Assembly (NCBI GenBank): GCA_030145015.1
Contig: JAQYWI010000004.1
Coordinates: 10,033-74,032, forward strand
Reading direction: 5' to 3'
Length of the DNA: 64,000 nucleotides
Source of the DNA: Desulfobacterales bacterium
GTDB lineage: Bacteria > Desulfobacterota > Desulfobacteria > Desulfobacterales > JAHEIW01
In this document: piece by piece, positions 9,172 through 17,745 of the stretch
Numbering within the stretch: the first letter of the stretch is position 1
Layout of the letters: every line of letters begins with the position of its first letter
Position numbers and translations under genes: made by a program
Notes under the pieces: generated by a model
What the model was told of the DNA's origin: nothing
What the model saw: the letters and a program-made list of their open reading frames with translations, nothing else
Database searches by the model: none

Positions 9172-10182
9172 ATGAAAACATCTTCTTACAACCTTGTGAT
9201 GTCGGCCATGTATAATGGACGCAAGGGGGATCGTCCACCGGTGGGAAATCCCACTTCCATTGTTTGCCATGGGCTCATGGATACCGCCGGGGTGTCATTT
9301 CCGGAGGCGCATCTCGATGCCAATGCCATGGCTGATTTAGCCCTGGCAGGCCATGAGGTTTTAGGGTTTGACACCGTTATGCCCGAATACAGCGTGCAGC
9401 AGGAAGCTGCGGCCTTGGGATGCGAGGTGGACTGGGGCAATCGGGACCGCATGCCCGACAATAAAAATTTTCCTTATGAAAATTTTTCGGATATCAACGT
9501 CCCGCAAAATATTTTGGAAAAACCGTCCATGCAGGTCGTTCTCGATGCCTTATCCATATTGCGGCGTCATGTGGGCGGAAAAGCTGCGATTGTAGGCAAA
9601 GTGATGGGCCCCTGGACGCTTTCCTATCATATGGCCGGAACCCAGAATTTTCTGCTTCAAATCGGCATGGGGGAAACCGAAAAAGTGATTAAAATGCTAA
9701 AACAGCTGATGCCGGTGACCATCGCTTTTGCACGCGCTCAATTTCAGGCCGGTGCCGATATCGTTGTCATGGCGGATCATGTCACCGGAAGTCTGGTGGG
9801 TCCTTATCATTACAAAGAACTTCTCCTGCCCATTCATCAGGAAATTACAGCTCAAATTGAAGGTCCGCTGATCCTGCATGTATGCGGCGACTGCTCAGAT
9901 CGGTTGGAATATTTTGCCCAATCCGGCGTGGACGCGTATCACATGGAATGGCAGGTGGATGCCAAAATGGCGGTGGAAAAAGTCGGAACCCTTATGTCGC
10001 TGGTCGGTAACGTCAATAATCCCCAGGTGCTGTACCAGGGAACTCCCGAAGACGTACATAAACAGGTGCGATATGCGGTCGAGGCGGGTATCAACATCAT
10101 CGGCCCCGAATGTGCGATCCCATTGTCGACCCCGATTGAAAACCTGAAGGCTATCGTGGAAGCGGCTCATGAAGGGTATTAG
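9172..10182 (+). CDS. MtaA/CmuA-type (UroD-fold) methyltransferase
   Basis: A 336-residue protein of the uroporphyrinogen-decarboxylase fold. In MtaA/CmuA proteins this fold moves methyl groups between a corrinoid protein and a thiol or other acceptor. Zinc-ligand motifs of the methyltransferase subgroup are visible: LILHVCGDC near residue 233 and GPECAIPLSTP near residue 315. GGAGG precedes the ATG by 7 bases. A corrinoid protein gene follows 127 bases downstream, supporting a methyl-transfer role rather than heme synthesis. No substrate-specific corrinoid methyltransferase (MtaB, MttB, MtvB type) is present. Its stop codon lies inside the dispersed repeat at 10180. Confidence 0.82.
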   Translation: MKTSSYNLVMSAMYNGRKGDRPPVGNPTSIVCHGLMDTAGVSFPEAHLDANAMADLALAGHEVLGFDTVMPEYSVQQEAAALGCEVDWGNRDRMPDNKNFPYENFSDINVPQNILEKPSMQVVLDALSILRRHVGGKAAIVGKVMGPWTLSYHMAGTQNFLLQIGMGETEKVIKMLKQLMPVTIAFARAQFQAGADIVVMADHVTGSLVGPYHYKELLLPIHQEITAQIEGPLILHVCGDCSDRLEYFAQSGVDAYHMEWQVDAKMAVEKVGTLMSLVGNVNNPQVLYQGTPEDVHKQVRYAVEAGINIIGPECAIPLSTPIENLKAIVEAAHEGY

Positions 10183-10303
10183 AAACCATCTCAAAATTAG
10201 CAGTTCATCTTGAAAGACAGAGAATAAAAGTTCCAAAGGTGCTCTGAAGTTAGAAGTGCCTAAAATGCCTAAAATGATCTAACGTGCCTAAAGTTAAGGG
10301 AAA
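10180..10303 (+). repeat. Dispersed intergenic element, copy 1
   Basis: It starts at the TAG stop of the methyltransferase gene and reads TAGAAACCATCTCAAAATTA, followed by GCAGTTCATC. Further in it has AGAAGTGCCTAAAATGCC and ends near CCTAAAGTTAAGGG. A diverged inverted copy occupies 21630-21748, and its end motif recurs at 17917-17948 (minus) and 14008. The element therefore both abuts and supplies stop codons. Confidence 0.7.
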
Positions 10304-10309
10304 AACCAG

Positions 10310-10948
10310 ATGGAAAAATTGTTTGAAGAAATTAAAAACACAGTGATAGCCGGTAAGCATAAGGAAATCGAAGCTCTGGTGCAAAAAGCAATTCAGGACA
10401 AAGCCAACCTGGATGATCTCATCAACAGGGCATTGATTGCGGCCATGGACGTGGTGGGTGATCGCTTTGCGAAAAGCGAAATATTCGTCCCGGAAATGCT
10501 TGTCGCTGCCATGACGATGAAAAAGGGGCTCGATATTATCAAACCCTTGCTAAAAGATCAGGAACAGCAACCAAAAGGCAAGATCGTTCTGTGTACGGTC
10601 AAGGGAGACCTCCATGACATCGGGAAAAACCTCGTCGCGATGATGCTGGAAGGCGCCGGCTTTGAAGTCATCGATCTGGGGGTTGATGTCACGGTTGAGA
10701 ATGTGATCGCTAAGGTTGCCGATATTCAACCGCAGGTTCTGGGTTTATCGGCCCTCTTGACCACCACGATGCCGGAAATGGAAAACGTGATCAGCGTTTT
10801 ACAAACCAGAGGGATGCGTGGAGCCCTGAAAGTGATGGTCGGCGGTGCCCCGCTGAGTGCCGAATTTGCTGAAAAAATTGGAGCAGACGCCTTCGGCAAA
10901 GACGCCGCCGAAGCCGTCACCATCGCCAGAAGTTTCATCAATATATAG
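10310..10948 (+). CDS. Corrinoid (B12-binding) methyl-carrier protein
   Basis: A 212-residue methyltransferase-associated corrinoid protein of the MtbC/MttC/MtaC type. The N-terminal helical cap covers residues 1-90. The B12-binding Rossmann domain has the lower-axial-ligand motif DLHDIGKNLV (about residues 103-112), then GLSALLTTTMP and VGGAPLS. It carries the methyl group between a substrate methyltransferase and the MtaA-like protein encoded just upstream. AAGGGA lies near the ATG. No reductive activase (RamA) or substrate methyltransferase is in the window, so the methyl donor is unknown. Confidence 0.9.
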   Translation: MEKLFEEIKNTVIAGKHKEIEALVQKAIQDKANLDDLINRALIAAMDVVGDRFAKSEIFVPEMLVAAMTMKKGLDIIKPLLKDQEQQPKGKIVLCTVKGDLHDIGKNLVAMMLEGAGFEVIDLGVDVTVENVIAKVADIQPQVLGLSALLTTTMPEMENVISVLQTRGMRGALKVMVGGAPLSAEFAEKIGADAFGKDAAEAVTIARSFINI

Positions 10949-11010
10949 TGTCGGCCGAATAAATTGGACAGTCGCGTTAGAGGGCCGTAACCTTCCAGCT
11001 AAATGGCGAT

Positions 11011-11142
11011 TGTCAGTAGTTAGTTGTCTGTTGTCTGTTGCTCCAAAAAAGTATTGAATCTGCCAATAAAATAGGCCTTCTATGGATCTAAATTCGATGA
11101 GATTAATTTTGATTTCAACGAACCACTGACAACTGACAACGG
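11011..11142. repeat. Short inverted repeat in the corrinoid-HOT gap
   Basis: The words GTTAGTTGTCTGTTG (left) and CACTGACAACTGACAACGG (right) are imperfect inverted copies around 100 bases apart. The 267-base gap holds nothing else that I recognise apart from the ribosome site of the next gene. Confidence 0.45.
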
Positions 11143-11215
11143 CTAGATTGTACCTTGATCGACTTTGTGGTTACCCCGCATCCAAAAATGAACAGATGAA
11201 CGAAAGGAAAGTAAT

Positions 11216-12493
11216 ATGAAACTAGAGACGGCCTTTTCGATGGATACGTCCAGTATCAAATACGGTCCCGGGGTTACAAGAGAGGTGGGATGGGATATGG
11301 AAGAACAGGGTGCCCGGCGCGTGATGGTGGTCACCGATTCCCATCTATCAGACAAAGAACCCGTCGCCGTGACGCTTGAAGCTTTGGGTCGACATGGCAT
11401 CGATGCCGTTTTATACGACCAGGCAAGCGTGGAACCAACGGATATTTCCTTTAAAGAAGCCATTCAGTTCGCCGCAGACGGCAATTTCGATGGATTCGTA
11501 GCGGTCGGTGGCGGTTCCAGTATCGATACCGCCAAGGCGGCTAATCTTTACTCCACCCACCCGGCAGACTTTATGACTTACGTAAATCTGCCTATCGGTA
11601 AAGGCGAGCCGGTGCCCGGCCCATTAAAGCCGTTGGTGGCTGTACCGACGACTGCCGGCACGGGCAGCGAAACAACCGGGGTGGCGATCTTTGATTTTTT
11701 GGAAATCAAAGCCAAAACCGGAATTGCCCATCGCACCTTGCGGCCCGTAAAAGGCATCGTAGATCCAAATAACACCCGGTCCCTGCCCAAAATGATTGCC
11801 GCCTGCACCGGACTGGACCAGTTAACCCATGCTCTGGAAGCTTTAACTGTGCTGCCCTACAACCAGCGGCCGGCGGCCGAGCATCCCAAATTGCGCCCGG
11901 CTTATCAGGGAGCCAATCCCATCTCCCACATCTGGGCATCCCGGGCCATTGAAATGATCTCCCGGCACCTTGTCCGCGTCATTGAGGATCCTTCCAATGA
12001 TGAAGCCCGCGGAGAGGTGCTTCTGGCCGCAACCTATGCCGGTATCGGCTTTGGAAACGGCGGGTGTCATCTGCCCCACGCCATGTCGTATCCCGTATCG
12101 GGAATGGTTCGCGATTACGTGCCCGCAGGCTACCCGCCGGGGCAGCCGCTTATCCCGCATGGAATGGCAGTTGTTTTGAATGCACCGGCCGTGTTTCGAT
12201 TTACGGCTCCGGCCAATCCTGAAATGCATCTATATGCCGCCGAATTGATGGGTAGGGATATTTCCGATGCGTCGCCCGAAGATGCAGGCGAGGTGCTGGC
12301 GAGCACCATCGTCGAAATGATGCGCAAGGTCGATATGCCCAACGGGCTCAGTGCAGTGGGTTATGGCCCGGATGATGTGGATAAACTAGTGGAGGGGACA
12401 CTGCCCCAGCATCGGTTAACCAAATTAGCACCCCGGCCGGCAAGCGCCGAGGATTTGAAACAGTTGTTTTTGGATTCGCTCACACTATGGTAG
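11216..12493 (+). CDS. Iron-containing alcohol dehydrogenase, hydroxyacid-oxoacid transhydrogenase (HOT/ADHFE1) type
   Basis: A 425-residue group III Fe-dependent alcohol dehydrogenase. Long segments closely resemble mitochondrial HOT, for example VGGGSSIDTAKAANLYS, VPTTAGTGSETTGVAIFD, YQGANPISHIWA, GIGFGNGGCHLPHAMSYP and LIPHGMAVVL. The usual metal ligands (one Asp and three His) are within GLDQLTHALEA, HAMSYP and PHGMAVV. HOT couples oxidation of 4-hydroxybutyrate or another hydroxyacid to reduction of 2-oxoglutarate, giving D-2-hydroxyglutarate. That product could feed the FAD hydroxyacid dehydrogenases encoded upstream. A strong terminator follows directly. Confidence 0.87.
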   Translation: MKLETAFSMDTSSIKYGPGVTREVGWDMEEQGARRVMVVTDSHLSDKEPVAVTLEALGRHGIDAVLYDQASVEPTDISFKEAIQFAADGNFDGFVAVGGGSSIDTAKAANLYSTHPADFMTYVNLPIGKGEPVPGPLKPLVAVPTTAGTGSETTGVAIFDFLEIKAKTGIAHRTLRPVKGIVDPNNTRSLPKMIAACTGLDQLTHALEALTVLPYNQRPAAEHPKLRPAYQGANPISHIWASRAIEMISRHLVRVIEDPSNDEARGEVLLAATYAGIGFGNGGCHLPHAMSYPVSGMVRDYVPAGYPPGQPLIPHGMAVVLNAPAVFRFTAPANPEMHLYAAELMGRDISDASPEDAGEVLASTIVEMMRKVDMPNGLSAVGYGPDDVDKLVEGTLPQHRLTKLAPRPASAEDLKQLFLDSLTLW

Positions 12494-12518
12494 AAAAACG
12501 GGTTATAAACCCGTTTTT
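12494..12518. terminator. Bidirectional rho-independent terminator
   Basis: AAAAACGGGTT and AACCCGTTTTT form a perfect stem around a 3-base loop immediately after the HOT-like gene. A-tract and T-tract on both sides let it stop transcription from both directions, including the convergent receiver-protein gene. Confidence 0.85.
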
Positions 12519-12553
12519 GTTATCAGTACTGTGGACAGCCCGTTAACCGGATT

Positions 12554-13057
12554 TTAGATCCCGGGCGTCCGCTTTAGCTTCTCTTCCCAGAACTCCTGTT
12601 CCTGCTCTCTCCATTTAGGACCGTGAAATCTTTTGTCATAGAAACCCCCAAGCCTTTCGAACCACTTGGCCCAGGGGCTCTTGTTCTCATCGATGGCCCG
12701 GAGCACATCTGCGACGAAAAGATCAATTTCATGCATTTTCTCTTTGGGGGCATAGTAGGAAGCACCCTCCTCAGCGGATCTCTTAAGATTCTCTTCGGAC
12801 AAGCCGTGGGCGGTAAGCATCAGGGCCGGTATTTTCTGTTTTTTGGCAATCTCAAGAAGCTCAAATCCTTTGACGCCCATGATATCCAGGATGGCGACAT
12901 CGTATGACTCTGCTTCAAGTAAGCGCTGGCCCTCTTCAAAAGAGGATGCGGTGTCTATCCTGCACATATCCAGAAGCTCAATTAACTGCTCAAGAATATC
13001 GGGCTCATCATCTACGATAAGAATTTTTTTCCCTTTTAATAATTTTATCGGATCCAT
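12554..13057 (-). CDS. Single-domain response regulator
   Basis: A 167-residue protein with one receiver domain and a charged C-terminal tail of about 45 residues without a DNA-binding motif. The acidic pair in LIVDDEPD, the phosphorylated Asp in VAILDIMG, Thr in MLTAHG and Lys in APKEK are all present, so it is probably phosphorylatable. I chose the ATG at 13057 because GAGGAGG lies 7 bases upstream; the longer GTG frame would contain that site. No histidine kinase is encoded nearby. A small membrane protein gene lies just upstream on the same strand. Confidence 0.85.
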   Translation of the reverse strand: MDPIKLLKGKKILIVDDEPDILEQLIELLDMCRIDTASSFEEGQRLLEAESYDVAILDIMGVKGFELLEIAKKQKIPALMLTAHGLSEENLKRSAEEGASYYAPKEKMHEIDLFVADVLRAIDENKSPWAKWFERLGGFYDKRFHGPKWREQEQEFWEEKLKRTPGI

Positions 13058-13109
13058 GTCCTTGCCTCCTCTTAACACCTATAATAGGTCCATGTTGTTA
13101 AAAATCAAC

Positions 13110-13412
13110 TCATGTTTGCATATTTTTGTCTATCAGGTAATAATGCTCATCCGTCGTGGAGCCGACAATATTGCCGGATATCAAATGTTTCAGCGCTGTC
13201 GGCCGGTGATCTTTGTACCCTATTCTAAACATGGCATTGCGGGCATAGGAAAGGTCTACCGCTGATGCCGGGTCAAAGGCGCCCAGCTTCTTAAGATCTT
13301 CAATAATAAAGATGTAGGCCCGCTTTATCTTCCAGGCATGAAATCTTCTGGAAAGGACGAAGACAAGAATCAGAACGCCGATGCCGATTATAAGTTCAAT
13401 ATTTTCTGACAT
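13110..13412 (-). CDS. Small single-span membrane protein, unknown
   Basis: 100 residues with an N-terminal membrane segment (about residues 6-20, IELIIGIGVLILVFVLS) followed by basic residues, so the C-terminal 75 residues are probably cytoplasmic. The soluble part has the distinctive stretches LKKLGAFDPASAVDL and HLISGNIVGSTTDEHYYL. AAGGT precedes the ATG. It is 52 bases upstream of the receiver-protein gene on the same strand and probably co-transcribed. I do not recognise the family. Confidence 0.65.
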   Translation of the reverse strand: MSENIELIIGIGVLILVFVLSRRFHAWKIKRAYIFIIEDLKKLGAFDPASAVDLSYARNAMFRIGYKDHRPTALKHLISGNIVGSTTDEHYYLIDKNMQT

Positions 13413-13514
13413 TTTACCTTGAAGACGGATTAATTTATAGTTATATTAAAATTGATTTCTTATCCTAATAAAACACAAAAATAAAGTCAAAGATGCAAGC
13501 TCTGGAGGAGAAAA

Positions 13515-14009
13515 ATGATACCTGAAATAAATAAAGTCCTTTACACCACGGATCTTTCCAAAAACGCTCGTCATGCGTTTAGTTATGCGGCCAGCATAGC
13601 CAACCGCTACGATGCCGGCGTCACCATTCTTCACGTTTTAGAAGACATATCTCCCACCGCTAGCAGTCTGGTGATTAACATCATTGGAGAAAAAGAATGG
13701 GGCCAGCTTCGCACCCGCAACGAAAAAGAGGTCATGGACAAACTTCGATCCCGGCTTACAAATTTTTGTGATGAGGTGCAGGCCGAACTGCCAGCCTGTC
13801 CGTTTATTACCGATAACATTATTGTAAAAATCGGCAACCCCGTGGATGAAATTTTGCTGGAGGTCGAAAATAAAGGCTATGACATGGTTGTAATGGGTGC
13901 CCACGGTCACAGTGCACTGTCAAATGCGCTGATGGGCAGCACCTCGAGACGGGTGATCCGGCGTTGTAAAACGCCGGTGTTGGTAGTGCGTTTACCCCAA
14001 GAAGATTAG
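13515..14009 (+). CDS. Universal stress protein (UspA family)
   Basis: A 164-residue single-domain Usp. The ATP-binding signature is present in the last third: MGAHGHSALSNALMGST fits G-2x-G-9x-G-S/T. Its beginning, NKVLYTTDLSKNARHAF, is typical of proteobacterial Usp. GGAGGAG precedes the ATG. It is a single-gene unit ending in a TAG stop that lies within the 17-bp terminal repeat of the element at 14008. Confidence 0.9.
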   Translation: MIPEINKVLYTTDLSKNARHAFSYAASIANRYDAGVTILHVLEDISPTASSLVINIIGEKEWGQLRTRNEKEVMDKLRSRLTNFCDEVQAELPACPFITDNIIVKIGNPVDEILLEVENKGYDMVVMGAHGHSALSNALMGSTSRRVIRRCKTPVLVVRLPQED

Positions 14010-14203
14010 AACCCATCTCAAAAATGCGTCTAAGTGTCCATGGCGGCGTTGCAAACCGATTCAAAATGCTCACCTACTTACGTGTATGCTCCGCTTTCGA
14101 ATCGGTTTGCGCCTTGATGCATACATTAATCTGATTAGATTAGACATGTAATCCCGCTTCAGCGGGGCCCTGAACCCTAATCCACCTTTTTGAGATGGGT
14201 TCT
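14008..14203. repeat. MITE-like element with perfect 17-bp terminal inverted repeats
   Basis: AGAACCCATCTCAAAAA (14008-14024) and its exact reverse complement (14187-14203) bound a 196-base non-coding segment. Inside are a perfect 12-bp stem GCAAACCGATTC / GAATCGGTTTGC (14051-14062 and 14099-14110) and the hairpin CCCGCTTCAGCGGG (14153-14166). The left end begins within the usp stop codon. The right end abuts the leader of the next acyl-CoA ligase gene, and an ATG in the right repeat is in frame with it but lacks a ribosome site. Confidence 0.85.
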
Positions 14204-14234
14204 TGAACAGGTTAAAAATAAAGAGGCAAATGTT

Positions 14235-15893
14235 ATGCTCAAGCCACTCGATTCTTACGAAGCCGTATATAACGCATTTAAATGGAAGATCCCCAAGCAT
14301 TACAATATGGGAGTCGATGTCTGCGACAAACACGCCCACCAGCGATATCGCCTGGCCCTGATCTATGAAAATGAAGAAGGCCGGATCGAAAAATATACCT
14401 TTTGGCAGCTGAAAAGGTTAACCAACCAATTCGCCAATACCTTACAGGCTTTTGGATTCGGTGCCGGAGATCGATTGGGAATCTTATTGCCGCAATGCCC
14501 GGAAACGGGTATTTCCCACATCGCCGCTTATAAGATCGGGGGGATTGCCATTCCGCTGTTTACTCTTTTTGGTCCGGAAGCTCTCGAGTACCGCCTCGCC
14601 AACAGCCAGGCCAAAGGCATCGTAACCGACGATGCCAATCTGCACAAGGTCCTGCAGATCCGCAAAAATCTTCCTCATCTGGAAAGGGTCTTCGTGGTCA
14701 GGGGCAGAAAGGAAGAACAGGTGATCGACTTCTGGGAGTCCATCCGGAAAGGCTCCCATGATTTTAAAGCGGCCAAAACCAGAGCCGATGATCCGGCGCT
14801 CCTGGCCTATACTTCCGGCACAACCGGTCCACCTAAAGGTGCACTGCATGCCCATCGAATGCTTTTAGGACATATTCCCGGCGTGGAATTCCCTCACAAT
14901 TTTTTCCCGAAAGAAGATGATCTTTTCTGGACCCCGGCGGATTGGGCCTGGCTGGGTGGCCTCACCGATGTGTTGCTACCCAGCTGGTATCACGGAATTC
15001 CGGTGGTCGCTTACCGGGCCAAAAAATTCGACCCGGAATATGCCTTCCACATCATGGCCAAACACGGAATTCGCAATTCCTTTATTCCCCCAACCGCCCT
15101 CAAACTCATGCGCCAGGTAAAAGATCCCGGTAGCCGACACGCATTTCAGCTTAGAACAGTCGCCAGCGGCGGCGAAACCCTGGGTAAAGAACTCCTCGAT
15201 TGGGGTCAATCCGCGCTGGGGGTGACCATTAACGAATTTTACGGACAGACCGAATTCAACCTGGTGGTGGGAAACTGCGCTGCGATCATGGAAATCAGAC
15301 CCGGTTCCATGGGAAAAGCCATACCCGGTCACGTGGTTGAGATTGTCGATGACAACGGCAATGTGCTGCCCCCCGGCACCACGGGTAACGTGGGTCTCAG
15401 GCATCCCGATCCGGTCATGTTTCTGGAATACTGGAAAAACCCTGAAGCGACCAGGGATAGTTGTGCCGGAGACTGGTATTTGACGGGCGATATGGCCCAA
15501 AAAGACGAAGATGGATATTTCTGGTTTGTCGGTCGCGAAGATGATCTGATTACAAGTTCAGGTTACCGGATCGGGCCCGGTGAAATCGAAGATTGCCTCA
15601 TCAAGCATGCGGCCGTCGCCATGGTCGCAGTGGTCGGAAGTCCGGATGAAGTGCGCACCGAGATCGTGAAAGCCTTTATCCTTCTCACGCCGGGATTCAA
15701 TGCCGACAAGGCCTTAGAAGACGATATCAAAAATTTCGTTCGAGACAGACTGGCTGCCCACGAATATCCGCGAGAAATAGAGTTTGTCGAAAAACTACCG
15801 ATGACAGCCACCGGCAAGATTATACGCAGAGAGTTGAGGGAGTCGGAGAAAAAAAGAAAATCGAAATCGCCAACCGCCGGAATGCCGAGATAA
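14235..15893 (+). CDS. AMP-forming acyl-CoA synthetase (acetyl-/medium-chain/benzoate type)
   Basis: A 552-residue adenylate-forming ligase related to medium-chain acyl-CoA and benzoate-CoA ligases. It has AYTSGTTGPPKGALHAH, the adenine-binding NEFYGQTEFN, the hinge WYLTGDMAQKDEDGYFWFVG and the C-terminal catalytic Lys in TATGKIIRRELRE. The early WxxPxxxNMGVDVCDKHA segment is typical of this subgroup. The ATG at 14235 was chosen because AAGAGG lies 9 bases upstream; a longer frame to 14190 would start inside the adjacent MITE-like repeat. It may activate an aryl or branched acid for nearby CoA-linked enzymes; the substrate is unproven. Confidence 0.87.
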   Translation: MLKPLDSYEAVYNAFKWKIPKHYNMGVDVCDKHAHQRYRLALIYENEEGRIEKYTFWQLKRLTNQFANTLQAFGFGAGDRLGILLPQCPETGISHIAAYKIGGIAIPLFTLFGPEALEYRLANSQAKGIVTDDANLHKVLQIRKNLPHLERVFVVRGRKEEQVIDFWESIRKGSHDFKAAKTRADDPALLAYTSGTTGPPKGALHAHRMLLGHIPGVEFPHNFFPKEDDLFWTPADWAWLGGLTDVLLPSWYHGIPVVAYRAKKFDPEYAFHIMAKHGIRNSFIPPTALKLMRQVKDPGSRHAFQLRTVASGGETLGKELLDWGQSALGVTINEFYGQTEFNLVVGNCAAIMEIRPGSMGKAIPGHVVEIVDDNGNVLPPGTTGNVGLRHPDPVMFLEYWKNPEATRDSCAGDWYLTGDMAQKDEDGYFWFVGREDDLITSSGYRIGPGEIEDCLIKHAAVAMVAVVGSPDEVRTEIVKAFILLTPGFNADKALEDDIKNFVRDRLAAHEYPREIEFVEKLPMTATGKIIRRELRESEKKRKSKSPTAGMPR

Positions 15894-15973
15894 CCATCCT
15901 GCATATATTGAAAGATCTACCCATCGGATCCAAAGCGCTGTTCACAAGCGTTATCACGAGATCACGATGGTTA

Positions 15974-16930
15974 TCATGATCGGGTAGCGCCTGTCCTGCC
16001 AACGCCCAACTTGAACCTATCCCAGCCGGCTTCAATCAGAACCGAAACGCAGATAACTAAAATGGCAAGTATTTGCCAGGCAGTCAGTTCCTGGTTGAGA
16101 AAGACAACAGCCAGAAAGGCGGCAATGACGGGTTTCAGAAAAAAAAGGTAACTTCCGCGCGTGATATCGGGTACCGCAGCCAATCCACCAATCCAGAGAT
16201 ATTGGGTGATGGTTGTATTCCATAAAGCAATTGTGAGCAGAGAGGCAACCTGGGATGCCGAGCGGTCAAAAAGCGCAAATGGATTCACCCAGATTTTCCA
16301 GAACAGGCCGACGACAAACCACAATCCGATTGCCCCGATACTCAAGGTAATGGCTGTAATACGTAACGCACCGTATTTGGCAATGATCGGGCGAACCATA
16401 ACGGTGTAAAAGGCGACAACGGCTGCACAGCCCATGGCCATCAGCACCCCGATCAGGTTCTGCCCGGCACCGGCCAACATGGCCAGATAACCGTCAGTGA
16501 CCAACAACGCCACACCAAGCATAGCGCTGAGGCCGCTTATAACTTTAGCTCCGGAAAGGGGTTGTTTGTTGATCCACAGGTTTGCCAACCCGACAAAAAT
16601 CGGAATTGTGGTCACCAAGGTAGCCACCTGAGGTACGGTCGCAAAATCAAGTGACCAGTGAAACAAAAGATACCCGGTCGAGATGCCCAAGATTGACAGC
16701 CCTACGAGCCGGAATCCGTGCGTTTTAAATGGGGCCAATAAATCTCGGCTGGACGGAAAGATAAGCGAAAGTAATAGGAGCCCGACACCACCCAGCAAAA
16801 ATCGCCAAACCGACAGCTCGGGTCCCGCAATCCCGGAAAGGACGGAAACGAACTCACTGGATGCATGTCCGATGACACCTAAAAAAACGGCAAGATAGGC
16901 TAGAATTGCGTATTTATGCCAGAGTCCCAT
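15974..16930 (-). CDS. EamA/DMT-family transporter
   Basis: About 318 residues with ten hydrophobic segments in two EamA repeats, as in RhaT/YdcZ-like drug/metabolite exporters. The ATG at 16930 overlaps the stop of the upstream hydrolase gene (TGATG), with AAAGGAG just before it, so the two are translationally coupled. The substrate cannot be predicted. Confidence 0.85.
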   Translation of the reverse strand: MGLWHKYAILAYLAVFLGVIGHASSEFVSVLSGIAGPELSVWRFLLGGVGLLLLSLIFPSSRDLLAPFKTHGFRLVGLSILGISTGYLLFHWSLDFATVPQVATLVTTIPIFVGLANLWINKQPLSGAKVISGLSAMLGVALLVTDGYLAMLAGAGQNLIGVLMAMGCAAVVAFYTVMVRPIIAKYGALRITAITLSIGAIGLWFVVGLFWKIWVNPFALFDRSASQVASLLTIALWNTTITQYLWIGGLAAVPDITRGSYLFFLKPVIAAFLAVVFLNQELTAWQILAILVICVSVLIEAGWDRFKLGVGRTGATRS

Positions 16931-17745
16931 CACAACTCCTTTGCGAAAGTGAGCAGCGCATCGGCCAGCGCTTCTGGCCGCTCTGCCGGAATAAGGTGCC
17001 CGGCGTCGCGCATATCGATTCGTTGGGCCCGGGGCAGGCGCGAGAAAAGACGTTCAACATCATCCCGATCCAGAAAAACGTGATCCTGAAGACCGGTAAT
17101 GACCCGTGTCGGCAGATCCAGTTTCTCATAGGGCAAATCCCAGTCGGCCGTGCGCCCGGCTTCTGCCAGGAGTTTGTATGCCCCGCTTTCGGGATCAATG
17201 GGTTTGTAAGCGGGATCGGGTTTTAAGAAATTGATTCGACTGTCAGCCAGCCATTTTTCGTTTACTAAAAGCGGCAGGAATAGGTCTTTGAAAAGCTCCA
17301 ATCCGCCCACTTCAACTGCACGAACCAGGGCATCGCCGATCCATTGCAGCCGAGGACCATCTCTGCGCAACGTATTGATCAGCACCAGTCCAATCGCATT
17401 CGCAGCTTTCAACCAGGCCCGGGCAGCAAAAAGGCCGCCGATCGATAGGCCAACGAGGATGGATCGAAGCGGCCTGACTTCGTTTAGAAGTCGAACAGCG
17501 TCTTCCACAATCAGGTCACTGTTCAATTCAAGATCGGGCGAAAAGGGACTGTCGGTCTGCCCCCGCATGTTGTAAACAAGCGTACCGTGACCGGCGGCTC
17601 TGAGCCGGGGTCCAATGACAGTCTCCCAGGTACTCGTATCACCTGTCAGGGCATTGAAAAAGACAAATGTGTGCCCGTCGTCTGCCTGCGGCGCGGCGTA
17701 TTCGTAATAAAGTGCATCTTGCTTGCCAAGATATAAATTCCCCAT
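16930..17745 (-). CDS. Alpha/beta-fold hydrolase
   Basis: A 271-residue alpha/beta hydrolase. The nucleophile elbow is GLSIGG (VGLSIGGLFAARAW), the oxyanion region is NALTGDTSTW, and the catalytic acid and His are probably in GLQDHVFLD and DAGHLIPAERPE. The ATG at 17745 has a perfect AGGAGGT site 5-11 bases upstream; the frame extends 38 codons further without any such signal. It may act on esters or lactones. It is coupled to the EamA transporter gene. Confidence 0.83.
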   Translation of the reverse strand: MGNLYLGKQDALYYEYAAPQADDGHTFVFFNALTGDTSTWETVIGPRLRAAGHGTLVYNMRGQTDSPFSPDLELNSDLIVEDAVRLLNEVRPLRSILVGLSIGGLFAARAWLKAANAIGLVLINTLRRDGPRLQWIGDALVRAVEVGGLELFKDLFLPLLVNEKWLADSRINFLKPDPAYKPIDPESGAYKLLAEAGRTADWDLPYEKLDLPTRVITGLQDHVFLDRDDVERLFSRLPRAQRIDMRDAGHLIPAERPEALADALLTFAKEL

